Of a DNA stretch of 36,781 nt, positions 8,036-17,399 are shown piece by piece. This DNA comes from Lutibacter sp. (GTDB lineage Bacteria > Bacteroidota > Bacteroidia > Flavobacteriales > Flavobacteriaceae). Under the pieces are notes generated by a model. That model made no database searches and had not been told where the DNA came from. It saw nothing but the letters and a program-made list of their open reading frames with translations. The translations under genes were made by a program, and so were the position numbers. Location of the stretch: the NCBI GenBank assembly GCA_003516285.1, contig DPCK01000021.1:1-36781 (forward strand). Direction: 5' to 3'. The first letter of the stretch is position 1. Every line of letters starts with the position of its first letter.

Positions 8036-8065
8036 TCACCTCCAGCGCAGTCAAGAGGCTTTTTT
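8036..8065 (+). terminator. Probable terminator derived from a decayed REP-like repeat
   Basis: GTCACCTCCAGCGCAGTCAA continues into GAGGCTTTTTT. It folds as CCTC/GAGG with a 12-nt loop followed by T6, and the outer GTCACC pairs with GGTGAC downstream. The sequence is a degenerate form of the local CTGAGC..GTCGAAG family. It lies 30 bp after the primase-helicase stop. Confidence 0.45.
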
Positions 8066-8561
8066 ATAGGTGACTAAAGAAAATTTTCAGTCACGAATTT
8101 TTTGGTTTTGACTCCCTCTCCTTTGGAGAGGGCTGGGGTGAGGCCTATAGGGCAGGCAAGGCAACCAAAAAACGCCACAAACATTTTTTACTTTTTTACT
8201 TATTAAACTTTCAGGCAACATAAGACCATTACAACGCATTTTGGTAAAGTTGTCGTTCCACTTTGCGCCCGTACAGCCACTTAAATCCGTTTTTTATTTT
8301 CTATAAAAATAAAATATCTTTTATCCCAAATTTGGTTGCCCTCCTTACCCTAAATTTATTAGCACTTATATTCATTTATTTTCGTCCGTTTACGGCTTTC
8401 CTGATATTTCTTTCCATTGCTTTTTCGTATTATTGTAGAGTGAAAGAGAAAAAGAACATCTTTTCAAACATTTAAATAGTTTTCAGTAGTTCGTTTTTTA
8501 ATAAAACAAGTACTTTAGATTAATTTTATAAAAATAATTTCAAAAAATTCTGCTCAAAATA
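8066..8561. other. Intergenic stretch before hsdR
   Basis: Holds the perfect hairpin CCCTCTCC-TTT-GGAGAGGG (8114-8132) and a weak TTG-started 70-codon hydrophobic frame (8263-8475) that I do not accept as a gene. Near 8510 there is TACTTTAG, one mismatch from TAnnTTTG, with TTCG 17 nt before it. This is a weak promoter candidate for hsdR. Confidence 0.5.
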
Positions 8562-11500
8562 ATGATTTCAAAATTCTCGTTTTTGCAAATAAAATATCCT
8601 GAATTATTCAAGATAGGCGAATTATCAGAGAAATTATATCATGTTGACCCAAGTTCTTCATTAGCTAAATCCCGATTGTTTTCAGAGAAAATGACCTTGT
8701 TAATTTGGCAATTTGAAGATTTAGGTTTTTTTGAGGGAAATCAGGTTGAGCGTATCAACCAACTTTTTTATAAAAACTGTATTCCCGATGTTATAAAAGA
8801 TTTATTGCATACGGTTAGAAAATCAGGGAATAAAGCCAGTCACAATGGAACAGGTTCAAATCCGGAAGCACTATTTGTTTTAAAAAAATGCTTCCAACTG
8901 GCTAAATGGTTTTTTGAAACCTTTGAAAATGATTTTCTGGAAACAGAAGAGTATGAACTCCCTGAAAATGATCATAAAAATACGATTGATACGCTTAATG
9001 CAGAATTAGAAAGACTTTCTAAAGACGTTGTCAATTATCAAACAAAAATAGCTTCATTAAATGCATCCCCTGAAATTATATCCAGGCGTAAGCAAAAATC
9101 AATCCTTAATGCCAATAATATCTTTTTGGACGAAGCAGATACAAGATTAATTTTTATTGACAAGCAATTAACTGAAGCGGGATGGGAATGTAATTCAACT
9201 ACTATTAATTATAAAATAAATAAATCACTGCCCGAAAAAGGTAAAAACAAAGCCATCGCAGAATGGCCTTGTGGAATCAAATGGGCAGACTATGCTTTAT
9301 TTATTGGAACAACGCTTTACGGAATCGTAGAGGCTAAAAAGTTTGCGACTGACATTTCTACAGATTTGCACCAATCTAAAGCTTATGCTGAACATATTCT
9401 GCCCAAAGATGATTTTTTGTTTTTGGGGAATTGGAAAAACTACAAAGTCCCTTTTCTGTTTTCAACAAATGGCCGTGCCTATTTAGAACAGATTAAAACC
9501 AAAAGCGGAATATGGTTTTTAGATATTCGTAAAGAAGTGAACCGTGCCGACGCTTTGCGCGGATGGTTTTCTCCTGAGGGATTACTGGATTTGTACGAAA
9601 GAAATATAGAAGTTGCAAACACCAGATTAATAGAAAGTGATTATGAATATTTAGAAAATCCAAGCGGTTTAAACCTGCGTTATTACCAGATTGATGCCAT
9701 AAAAGCAGTCGAAAATAAAATAATAAATCAACCACAAGACAAACGGTCGCTCTTGGTAATGGCAACAGGAACAGGGAAAACCAGAACAGTGATTGGATTG
9801 GCCTACCGTTTTATAAAAGCCAACCGATTCAAAAGAATATTGTTTCTTACAGACAGACGATTATTGGCAATTCAGGCATTGGGAAACTTTAAAGATAACC
9901 GGGTTGAGGATTTAAATACCTTTTCGAATGTATATAAAATGGAAGAGCTTAAAACAGCTTTTCCTGATGATACAACTCGTTTGCATTTTGCAACGGTACA
10001 AAGTATGGTCAAACGACTTTTCTATTCAGATAACGAAACTTTGCCCATCGACACGTACGATTGCATCATTATTGACGAAGCGCACAGAGGTTATAATTTA
10101 GACAAGGAAATTGATGAAAGCGATTTGTTTTTCAAAGATGAAAACGATTATGTAGGACAGTACAAGAGAGTAATTGAATATTTCAATGCCTATATTATCG
10201 GTTTAACAGCAACGCCTGCTTTGCATACAACACAAATATTTGGCAATCCGGTTCACAATTATTCCTATCGTGAAGCAGTTATTGATGGATTTCTAACAGA
10301 CCATGAACCACCCTATTTATTAAAAACAAAACTAAGCGAGGAAGGTATTCTTTGGCAAAAAGGAGAAAGACCAAAGGTATATATTGCAGAAACCAATACC
10401 ATTGAAGAGTTAGCGGAACTCGAAGACGAATTGCTTATTGAGATAGAGCAATTCAATAAAATGGTAATCACAGAACCTTTCAACAGAGCCGTAATTAAGC
10501 AGCTGGTGCAGGAATTAGATCCTGACGGTGATGAAAAAACATTGATTTTTGCCGTAAGAGATACGCACGCTGATTTAATTGTGCAGTTGCTCTATGAAGA
10601 ATTTGCTGCCATTGGTTTAGACGTTACTGAGGGAGTTATCGAGAAAATAACGGGTAGTGTTTATGATGTAGAAGGATTAACCAAGTGTTTCAAGAACGAA
10701 AAATTTCCCAATATTGTGGTTACGGTCGATTTATTAACCACGGGTATTGATGTTCCTCAAATTGCCAATTTAGTATTTATCAGGAGAGTGCGTTCTCGTA
10801 TTTTGTTTGAACAAATGATAGGTCGTGCCACGCGTTTGTGTCCTGAAATAGACAAACAATGTTTCCGTATTTACGATGCTGTTCGAGTATATGAAGCTTT
10901 GGAAGGCTACACCCAAATGCAAACCGTATCAAATCCGGCCATTTCATTTACCAAATTGGTCGAAGAATTAGATTTTATCGATACCCCGGAACGTACCAAA
11001 AGACAATTGGAACAAATTATAGCCAAATTACAACGTAAGAAAAAATCAATAAACGAAGGTCCCCTGGATCAGTTTATGTATATGACAAATGGCGATAGTC
11101 CCGAGGACTTTATCGAATTCTTGAAATCCATCGATGAGAATGAAGTAAAAAATGTGCTTTTCAATTATTCCACTTTATGGCAATTTTTGGATGAAAAAAT
11201 ATACCAGCCCAAACTGCAATTGGTTTCCGAACATCACGATGAAATTATTGGTGTAGAACGCGGATATGGAAAAGCCAGTAAACCGGAAGATTATATCGAT
11301 GGTTTCAAATCATTTATTCAGGAAAACAGAAATAAAATAATGGCCTTAAATGTGATTTGCACCAAACCTTCAGAGTTAGACAGAAAATCCTTGAAGGAAT
11401 TAAAATTATTACTCGACCAGGAGGGCTATAATACAATGACATTGCACACTGCGTGGAAAAATGCCAAAAATGAAGACATTGCGGCTGACATCATTTCATT

Positions 11501-11780
11501 CATCAGAACATTGGCTTTAGATACAGATTTGGTAAGCCACGAACAGCGAATTGAAAATGCCATCAACAAAATAAAAATGCTAAAACCTTGGAACAAAATC
11601 CAACAAAAATGGCTCAACAAGTTCCAGGATCAATTATTGGCAGAAACTGTTTTAACTAAAAGTGATTTAGACAAAGCACCATTTAGCAACGAAGGTGGTT
11701 TTACCCGATTAAATAAAATTTTCAATAACGAATTAGAGCATATTTTAGTGGTGCTGAACGATAATTTATATACAGCATAA
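8562..11780 (+). CDS. hsdR: Type I restriction enzyme, R subunit
   Basis: At 1072 aa this has the normal length for an HsdR that translocates DNA and cuts at a distance as part of an HsdR2M2S complex. An N-terminal DUF4145-like helical domain (about 30-130) is followed by the HsdR_N nuclease domain, with the acidic ADYALF strand and E257-A-K259 of a PD-(D/E)xK site. The helicase core has Walker A ATGTGKT (401-407), DEAH (505-508), LTATPAL as motif III and QMIGRATRLCP as motif VI. The C-terminal ~300 residues are EcoEI-like and should contact HsdM. The M and S genes follow after the RhuM-Fic gene. All key residues are present, so the enzyme should be active. The ATG at 8562 begins the DUF4145-like domain. 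Confidence 0.96.
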   Translation: MISKFSFLQIKYPELFKIGELSEKLYHVDPSSSLAKSRLFSEKMTLLIWQFEDLGFFEGNQVERINQLFYKNCIPDVIKDLLHTVRKSGNKASHNGTGSNPEALFVLKKCFQLAKWFFETFENDFLETEEYELPENDHKNTIDTLNAELERLSKDVVNYQTKIASLNASPEIISRRKQKSILNANNIFLDEADTRLIFIDKQLTEAGWECNSTTINYKINKSLPEKGKNKAIAEWPCGIKWADYALFIGTTLYGIVEAKKFATDISTDLHQSKAYAEHILPKDDFLFLGNWKNYKVPFLFSTNGRAYLEQIKTKSGIWFLDIRKEVNRADALRGWFSPEGLLDLYERNIEVANTRLIESDYEYLENPSGLNLRYYQIDAIKAVENKIINQPQDKRSLLVMATGTGKTRTVIGLAYRFIKANRFKRILFLTDRRLLAIQALGNFKDNRVEDLNTFSNVYKMEELKTAFPDDTTRLHFATVQSMVKRLFYSDNETLPIDTYDCIIIDEAHRGYNLDKEIDESDLFFKDENDYVGQYKRVIEYFNAYIIGLTATPALHTTQIFGNPVHNYSYREAVIDGFLTDHEPPYLLKTKLSEEGILWQKGERPKVYIAETNTIEELAELEDELLIEIEQFNKMVITEPFNRAVIKQLVQELDPDGDEKTLIFAVRDTHADLIVQLLYEEFAAIGLDVTEGVIEKITGSVYDVEGLTKCFKNEKFPNIVVTVDLLTTGIDVPQIANLVFIRRVRSRILFEQMIGRATRLCPEIDKQCFRIYDAVRVYEALEGYTQMQTVSNPAISFTKLVEELDFIDTPERTKRQLEQIIAKLQRKKKSINEGPLDQFMYMTNGDSPEDFIEFLKSIDENEVKNVLFNYSTLWQFLDEKIYQPKLQLVSEHHDEIIGVERGYGKASKPEDYIDGFKSFIQENRNKIMALNVICTKPSELDRKSLKELKLLLDQEGYNTMTLHTAWKNAKNEDIAADIISFIRTLALDTDLVSHEQRIENAINKIKMLKPWNKIQQKWLNKFQDQLLAETVLTKSDLDKAPFSNEGGFTRLNKIFNNELEHILVVLNDNLYTA

Positions 11781-11911
11781 ATCAAAAAGTAATGTGCAAA
11801 AAATGCATATTGCAAATTCAAAAAAATAAGTTCAAATGTTGCAAATTAGGCAACAGTTCAAAAATAGAAAAGTAGCAGTTTTAAAGAAGAAGAAGGAATA
11901 GTTTAAAAGTG

Positions 11912-11934
11912 GTATGTGTAAATTTCGCACATAC
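11912..11934. promoter_or_regulatory. Inverted repeat before the RhuM-Fic gene, possible operator
   Basis: Perfect 7-bp arms GTATGTG and CACATAC flank TAAATTTCG. It lies about 55 bp before the ATG at 11989, in the 208-bp gap after hsdR. Two TTGCAAATT copies occur earlier in the gap (11810 and 11839). The size and position suit a dimeric repressor, but no regulator is identified. Confidence 0.35.
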
Positions 11935-11988
11935 AAAGCAAAGAATATAAGATAAGATAATTTAGTGCTAATTAAATTTTAGCTTATA

Positions 11989-12981
11989 ATGAATGAAATA
12001 GAGATTTATAAAACAACAGAAGGTAATACGCAGATAAACGTTACGTTTGAGGGAGAAACCGTTTGGTTAAATCAGAACCAATTAGCGGAACTTTTTGATG
12101 GTAGTAGAACTAATATTGTTGAACACATTCAAAATATATATAAAGAAGGTGAATTGGATCAAGTTGCAACTTGTCGGAAATTCCGACAAGTTCAAATAGA
12201 AGGAAAAAGAGAGGTAAAAAGAAACATAGATCATTACAACCTTGACCTTATTATATCGGTAGGTTATCGGGTAAACTCAAAAAGAGGAACCCAGTTTCGC
12301 CAATGGGCAACCCAACGCTTAAAAGACTATTTAGTACAAGGATATGCCATAAACGAAAAACGCTTGCAGGAAGCGACAGACAAATTCCAGGATTTAAAAA
12401 ACGCTGTAAAACTGGCGGCTAAAGCAGGGAATACAGAAGCCTTAACCACTATAGAAGCCAAAGGAATTCTCAGAGTGATTGAACAATATGCCTTTGCACT
12501 GGAAACCTTAGACAAATACGACCACCAAAAGCTAACCATTGAAACACATTATGAAGAAGTCGAAATCCAAAAACTTACTTATGAAAATGCCATTAATCAA
12601 ATTCATATTTGGAGAGATTTTCAAAAAGCGGGGGCTTTATTTGGCAACGAAAAAGACAAGTCCTTCAAAAGTTCTCTGGAAACAATCTACCAAACTTTTG
12701 ATGGTATTGACCTTTACCCTTCTGTCGAAGAAAAAGCAGCAAATTTATTGTACTTCATCGTTAAAAACCATTCGTTTTCCGATGGCAACAAACGTATAGC
12801 AGCAGGGCTGTTTGTCTATTTTATGGATATGAATAACATATTGCTCAACGAAGAAGGAAACAAACGAATTGGGGACAATGCTTTGGTAGCCATAACCATT
12901 ATGATTGCCGAAAGCAAATCCGAAGAAAAAAATATGATGGTCAAACTGGTTGTCAATTTAATAAATAACAAAAACGAATAA
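11989..12981 (+). CDS. RhuM-Fic/Doc fusion protein
   Basis: This 330-aa protein joins an N-terminal RhuM-type domain (about 1-130, with TVWLNQNQLAELF and HYNLDLIISVGYRVNS) to a C-terminal Fic/Doc domain. The Fic core motif HSFSDGNKR (261-269) matches the Fic/Doc consensus: the catalytic His, the acidic Asp and the Gly-Asn-Lys-Arg turn are all present. Fic enzymes usually transfer AMP, or in Doc phosphate, to a protein target. No Fic-inhibitory motif (S/T)xxxE(G/N) is obvious at the C-terminus. Genes of this type often sit inside type I restriction operons in Bacteroidota, as here between hsdR and hsdM. Whether the protein regulates restriction, acts as a toxin or adds abortive infection is unknown. 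A strong palindrome lies inside the coding sequence at 12161-12192. Confidence 0.9.
   Translation: MNEIEIYKTTEGNTQINVTFEGETVWLNQNQLAELFDGSRTNIVEHIQNIYKEGELDQVATCRKFRQVQIEGKREVKRNIDHYNLDLIISVGYRVNSKRGTQFRQWATQRLKDYLVQGYAINEKRLQEATDKFQDLKNAVKLAAKAGNTEALTTIEAKGILRVIEQYAFALETLDKYDHQKLTIETHYEEVEIQKLTYENAINQIHIWRDFQKAGALFGNEKDKSFKSSLETIYQTFDGIDLYPSVEEKAANLLYFIVKNHSFSDGNKRIAAGLFVYFMDMNNILLNEEGNKRIGDNALVAITIMIAESKSEEKNMMVKLVVNLINNKNE
12161..12192. repeat. Long perfect palindrome inside the RhuM-Fic coding sequence
   Basis: AACTTGTCGGAA (12168-12179) and TTCCGACAAGTT (12181-12192) form a perfect 12-bp inverted repeat around one base. It overlaps a second perfect palindrome, AAGTTGCAACTT (12161-12172). 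The region codes for ATCRKFRQVQ in the RhuM domain. A stable hairpin in the mRNA or a protein-binding site on the DNA are both possible. Confidence 0.7.
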
Positions 12982-12998
12982 TAATTAAAATTTTGTCA

Positions 12999-13017
12999 CA
13001 CTGAGCTTGTCGAAGTG
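12999..13017. repeat. REP-like palindrome between the RhuM-Fic gene and hsdM
   Basis: CACTGAGCTTGTCGAAGTG lies in the 58-bp gap before hsdM. It contains the TTG at 13007 that would extend the HsdM frame; the location argues against that TTG as the start codon. Confidence 0.7.
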
Positions 13018-13039
13018 CAAAATACCTAAATCAACAACA

Positions 13040-14500
13040 ATGAGTGCAGAAGAAATCGCCAACAAACTATGGAACCTATGTAACGTTTTGCGTGATGATG
13101 GTGTAACCTACCACCAATACCTAAACGAGCTAACCTACATACTGTTTCTAAAATTGTCCGATGTAAAAGGATTTTCAGAACACATTCCGGAAGAATACCG
13201 TTGGCAAAAATTTGTTCAGGAACACGACAATGCCGAAGCTTTTGCCAAATACCGGGAATTCCTGGTTACCGTAAGTAACAAAACCACAAGCGACAGCATC
13301 AAAGAAATTTATACCGATGCCGCCACCAGTTTACGCAAACCCGTAAACTTTAGAACCTTGGTTACCGCCATTGATAAACTCGATTGGTACGAGGAAGACG
13401 ACCGCGATGTGATGGGCGATATCTACGAAAGTTTACTGGAGAAAAACGCAGGGGAGAAAAAAAGCGGTGCCGGGCAATACTTTACACCACGACCATTAAT
13501 TAATATTATGGTCGATTTGATGGTGCCAAAAGTAGGCGAACGATGGAATGATCCGGCAGCAGGAACTTTTGGCTTTATGATTTCTGCCGATCATTATCTG
13601 AAGAGTAAAACCAACGATTATTTTAAATTAGATGAAAAGCAACGCAAATTTCAAGAAGAAGATGCTTTCTCCGGCGTGGAACTCGTGGGCGATGCACACC
13701 GTTTGGCGTTAATGAATGCACGTTTGCACGGTATGGAAAGCCGAATCTATAGAAATGATACCTTAACCGAATTTGGCAAAACACTCAAAAACTTTGACGG
13801 TGTTTTGGCAAATCCGCCTTTTGGAACCAAGCAAGGGGGTGAACGACCAACTCGGGACGATTTTACCTTTGCAACCGCCAACAAGCAACTCAATTTTTTG
13901 CAACACATTTACCGGAGTCTCAAAAAAGACGGCAAAGCCAGAGCCGCTGTAGTGTTGCCGGATAATGTTTTGTTTGAAGACGGCGACGGACAAAAAATAC
14001 GCCGTGACTTGATGGACAAATGCAACCTGCACACCATTTTACGACTGCCAACAGGAATTTTCTACGCTGCAGGCGTAAAAACCAACGTATTGTTTTTTAC
14101 ACGGGGTAAAACTGAAGTGAATAACACAAAAAACGTCTGGATTTACGATATGCGTACCAATGCACCGAACTATGGCAAGCGAACCCCATTTACCGAAAAA
14201 GCTTTCGAAGATTTTGTTCTGGCTTACACCGGAGGAATACCGTTTGACAAAGTGGAAGACGAATATGATGGCTTGGTAAATGAAGATAATAGAAAAAAGA
14301 TTAAAGACGAAAGATGGAGTTGTATTGCTCGAGAAGCCATTGCCAAGAAAAACGACAGTCTGGATTTAGGATTAATTGCAGATAGCACATTAACCAACTC
14401 CGACGATTTAGATGAACCCATTGATATTGCCAAACAAGCTTTAGTAGAACTGCAAAGTATTACCGAACAGTTAAACGCAATGATAAAAGAATTAAGTTAA
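13040..14500 (+). CDS. hsdM: Type I DNA methyltransferase, M subunit
   Basis: This is an N6-adenine methyltransferase using S-adenosylmethionine. With HsdS it marks self DNA, and it is also part of the restriction complex. The HsdM_N helical domain opens with MSAEEIANKLWNLCNVLRDDG. The catalytic domain has the SAM-binding motif DPAAGTFGF and the catalytic NPPF motif (VLANPPFGT), preceded by GQYFTPRPL. I chose the ATG at 13040, giving 486 aa, because it matches the family start. The longer frame from TTG 13007 runs through a REP-like repeat. The stop codon overlaps the hsdS ATG by one base, so the two are probably translationally coupled. Its base composition is visibly less AT-rich than hsdS and the genes after it, suggesting mosaic origin. 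Confidence 0.96.
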   Translation: MSAEEIANKLWNLCNVLRDDGVTYHQYLNELTYILFLKLSDVKGFSEHIPEEYRWQKFVQEHDNAEAFAKYREFLVTVSNKTTSDSIKEIYTDAATSLRKPVNFRTLVTAIDKLDWYEEDDRDVMGDIYESLLEKNAGEKKSGAGQYFTPRPLINIMVDLMVPKVGERWNDPAAGTFGFMISADHYLKSKTNDYFKLDEKQRKFQEEDAFSGVELVGDAHRLALMNARLHGMESRIYRNDTLTEFGKTLKNFDGVLANPPFGTKQGGERPTRDDFTFATANKQLNFLQHIYRSLKKDGKARAAVVLPDNVLFEDGDGQKIRRDLMDKCNLHTILRLPTGIFYAAGVKTNVLFFTRGKTEVNNTKNVWIYDMRTNAPNYGKRTPFTEKAFEDFVLAYTGGIPFDKVEDEYDGLVNEDNRKKIKDERWSCIAREAIAKKNDSLDLGLIADSTLTNSDDLDEPIDIAKQALVELQSITEQLNAMIKELS

Positions 14501-15798
14501 TGAGTAAGCAATTGCCAAAAAATTGGATAGAGGTTTCTTTAAAAGAAGTAACTAATAACAAAAAAGGAAAAAAACCAAATATTCAATCAGAAGTTGAATT
14601 TAATGGGGCAGTACCATATATGGACATTAAAGCATTAGAGTATAATGAAATAAGGCAATATGCCGATGTAGAAAGTTCAAAACTATTTGAAGAAGGCGAT
14701 GTGGCAATGGTTTGGGATGGTGCACGAAGTGGTTGGGTTTCAAAAACAAATTTTGGAGCTATTGGCTCTACATTAGTAGCCTTTCATCCTATTTTATTTA
14801 ATTCTAATTATTTATTTTATTATTTACTTGAGAAATATCCGTTTATAAACTCTAATGCAAGAGGTGTTGGAATACCCCATGTTGACCCAACAATATTATG
14901 GGATTTAAAATTTCCACTTTCACCATTATCTGAACAAAACCGAATAGTTGAAAAATTAGACAATCTATTCAATCAGCTGGATAGCATAAAAAAAAGTATG
15001 TCAAACATACCTTTATTGCTCAAGGATTTCCGCCAGCAAATATTGACACAAGCGGTTACCGGGAAATTGACTGTGGAATGGAGGAAAGGTAAAAAGTTGG
15101 AGAAATGGAATTATGAATTAGCACAAGATTGTTGTGAAAAAGTTCAAAGTGGTGGTACACCCAAAGGAAGTAATTTTGATACTTCAGGAATTCCCTTTTT
15201 AAAAGTTTATAACATAGTAAATAATAAAATTGATTTTGAATATAATCCCCAATATGTTTCAGAATCAATACAAAATTCTCAAATAAAAAAGTCAATTACC
15301 TTTCCTGGTGATGTTGTTATGAATATTGTTGGTCCTCCATTAAATAAAATTGCTATTATTCCTGATGATTATCCTGAATGGAATTTAAATCAAGCGATTA
15401 CCCTATTTAGAACTAAAAATTATTTATCTAATACGTTTTTATATTATTTCTTTTGTGAAGGTAGTTCTGTGAAGAGTTTAATTAATGAAACAAAGGGAGT
15501 TGTAGGACAAGTTAATATTTCTCTCTCTCAATGTAGAAATTTTTCAATTCCAGTTCCATCTCCAAAGGAACAGCACGAAATCGTTAGTAAAGTAGAAAGC
15601 TTGTTTGCCAAAGCAGATGCTATCGAGCAACAATACAAATCGTTAAAAGAAAAAATAGATAATTTGCCGCAATCCTTATTACACAAGGCATTTAAAGGGG
15701 AGTTGTCGGAGCAGTTAGATGGGGATGGGGATGCGAGGGTCTTATTAAAGGAGATTGAGACATTGAAAAATAGTGTAAAAAAACCTAAAAAGAAATAA
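14500..15798 (+). CDS. hsdS: Type I specificity subunit, S subunit
   Basis: This 432-aa protein sets the DNA target of the type I enzyme. It has the usual two-part layout: target-recognition domain 1 (about 1-140), a central coiled spacer (LSPLSEQNRIVEKLDNLFNQ to about 195), target-recognition domain 2 (about 205-370) and a C-terminal spacer (SPKEQHEIVSKVESLFAKAD onward). The two spacers resemble each other, as expected for the internal symmetry of HsdS. The second domain is notably AT-rich and rich in Asn, Ile and Lys, typical of domains swapped between strains. The gene overlaps hsdM by one base and ends 5 bp before ptuA. I see no inverted repeats or second hsdS copy that would suggest phase variation. 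The target sequence cannot be read from the protein. Confidence 0.94.
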   Translation: MSKQLPKNWIEVSLKEVTNNKKGKKPNIQSEVEFNGAVPYMDIKALEYNEIRQYADVESSKLFEEGDVAMVWDGARSGWVSKTNFGAIGSTLVAFHPILFNSNYLFYYLLEKYPFINSNARGVGIPHVDPTILWDLKFPLSPLSEQNRIVEKLDNLFNQLDSIKKSMSNIPLLLKDFRQQILTQAVTGKLTVEWRKGKKLEKWNYELAQDCCEKVQSGGTPKGSNFDTSGIPFLKVYNIVNNKIDFEYNPQYVSESIQNSQIKKSITFPGDVVMNIVGPPLNKIAIIPDDYPEWNLNQAITLFRTKNYLSNTFLYYFFCEGSSVKSLINETKGVVGQVNISLSQCRNFSIPVPSPKEQHEIVSKVESLFAKADAIEQQYKSLKEKIDNLPQSLLHKAFKGELSEQLDGDGDARVLLKEIETLKNSVKKPKKK

Positions 15799-15803
15799 TT
15801 TTT

Positions 15804-17399
15804 ATGAGAATTAAGTCATTATGGGTTTCTGAATATAAAAACTTAAAAGAAATTGATTTAAAATTTGAGTCTAATTTAATTACTCTTCTAGTAGGACAAA
15901 ATGGATTAGGAAAATCAAATCTTATAGAAATTTTAACTATGATATTCAGAGATTTAGATTTATTAGAAATTGAAGAAGATTATACTAGTTGGTCTTATTC
16001 TACCGATAAAGGACAATTTGAGTTTATTATAAACTTTGAATGTAGCAATAATGATGTTATAATAACTATAAAAAAAGATTTTTTTGAAGCAAAAATTAAA
16101 CCTCTAGGAATAGTTCAAGATTACGAGGTTTTGTCTTTTAGTGATTTCAAAAAGCAAAGAAAATTATTCCTTCCAAAATATGTTATTGGATATTATTCTG
16201 GGGAGAATAAAAGAATTAAAGAGCTAATTGAAATGCATGTTCAAAAGGAAAAAAAGAACCAACGTGATTTTCATAGACGTAAAACAAAACCCGAGCAAAG
16301 TTTAAGAAAATTATTTTTTGCAGAAAATTTCCATAGTCAATTATTGTTATTAACATTGGCTGTATATCGAAAAAAACTTGATTATAAAGATTTGATAGAT
16401 AATTTTTTCTTTGAATATCTTGAAATTGAAAGCGTTGATAAATTTGACATTAGATTTAATAATCCCCCATCAAAATATTACCGAAAACTGAATAAATCGG
16501 CAGATTATTTTTTAGAAAATGTAACTAATAGAAGAGAAGGTGAAGAAGTTGAAAATCCATTTTGGAATTTAAAAGGTAAGATAAATTTATTACTCGAAAT
16601 TTTATTCAATCATCATTTGGCTAATGATAGTTATTTAATTTATCCTAATGATGGCGAAGATAAAAGAAGATTTATTAATGAGTTTCTTGAATTAAAAAAT
16701 ACAACTATCGCAGGAATCCAAGAAGAAATCTATGAGAAATTTCCACATCCTTTAGATTTTTTTGATGCTTTAGAAAGTTCATCAGTAATTGAAATACTAA
16801 ATGATATTGATATTACTGTAAAAAAAGCGGGTTTAGAAAATCCTATTAAATTTAGTCAGTTAAGTGAAGGACAGCAACAATTATTAAGCGTAGTTGGATT
16901 AATCTTGGTAACTGGTAAAGAAGATTGTTTGTTTCTTCTCGATGAACCAGACACCCATATAAATCCAAAATGGCAAAGAAATTTTGCTGGACTTTTGAGA
17001 GAATATAATTTGAATGGTAATAAAAGCCATATTTTTTTAGCTACCCATAGTCCTTTACTTGTTCAAGCTTATGAAGATGAAGATTTATTTTTATTTCGAA
17101 GAAATGGTGATGAAGTAATTATTGATACAGAAAATCATCAAATCAAAAATTGGAGAATAGATCAAGTACTGCAAAGTGAATATTTTCAAATCGAAAATGT
17201 AAGACCTCCTAGTTTAGATGATTTTATGACTAAAAGAGAAGAAATTCTTTCTAAGGTAATTGTGACTGAAAAAGATTTAAAATATTTAAAAGATTTAGAT
17301 GAGGAAATGGGTTACTTGCCAAGTGGTGAAACATTAAATGATTTTAAGACGATTAGATTATTAAGAGAAGTAGTATCCAAAATACCTAAAAATGATTAA
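15804..17399 (+). CDS. ptuA: Septu-type defense ATPase (PtuA-like)
   Basis: This 531-aa SMC/ABC-type ATPase begins MRIKSLWVSEYKNLKEIDL. Walker A is GQNGLGKS (31-38), the ABC signature is LSEGQQQ (353-359), Walker B is LFLLDEPDTHINP (around 377-389), and the H-loop is ATHSPLL. A helical insertion of about 300 residues separates the two ATPase halves. I see no TOPRIM nuclease domain, so it is not an OLD protein. The next gene codes for an HNH protein of the PtuB/TIGR02646 type and overlaps it by 8 bp, which is the two-gene layout of Septu antiphage systems. In Septu the ATPase is thought to control the nuclease. It starts 5 bp after hsdS, so it is probably co-expressed with the restriction system. 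No reverse transcriptase is near, which argues against a retron version. Confidence 0.87.
   Translation: MRIKSLWVSEYKNLKEIDLKFESNLITLLVGQNGLGKSNLIEILTMIFRDLDLLEIEEDYTSWSYSTDKGQFEFIINFECSNNDVIITIKKDFFEAKIKPLGIVQDYEVLSFSDFKKQRKLFLPKYVIGYYSGENKRIKELIEMHVQKEKKNQRDFHRRKTKPEQSLRKLFFAENFHSQLLLLTLAVYRKKLDYKDLIDNFFFEYLEIESVDKFDIRFNNPPSKYYRKLNKSADYFLENVTNRREGEEVENPFWNLKGKINLLLEILFNHHLANDSYLIYPNDGEDKRRFINEFLELKNTTIAGIQEEIYEKFPHPLDFFDALESSSVIEILNDIDITVKKAGLENPIKFSQLSEGQQQLLSVVGLILVTGKEDCLFLLDEPDTHINPKWQRNFAGLLREYNLNGNKSHIFLATHSPLLVQAYEDEDLFLFRRNGDEVIIDTENHQIKNWRIDQVLQSEYFQIENVRPPSLDDFMTKREEILSKVIVTEKDLKYLKDLDEEMGYLPSGETLNDFKTIRLLREVVSKIPKND

Noticed and set aside
8263..8475. 70-codon hydrophobic frame before hsdR
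   Set aside because: TTG start, no ribosome-binding or promoter context, low-complexity Phe/Leu composition; kept only as a note on the intergenic region.
9493..9765. Long reverse frames inside hsdR, rhuM-fic, hsdM and mcrB
   Set aside because: They are shadows of strongly supported genes on the forward strand with no independent motif.
13007..13039. Extended HsdM start at TTG 13007
   Set aside because: The extra codons come from a REP-like repeat; ATG 13040 matches the family N-terminus.
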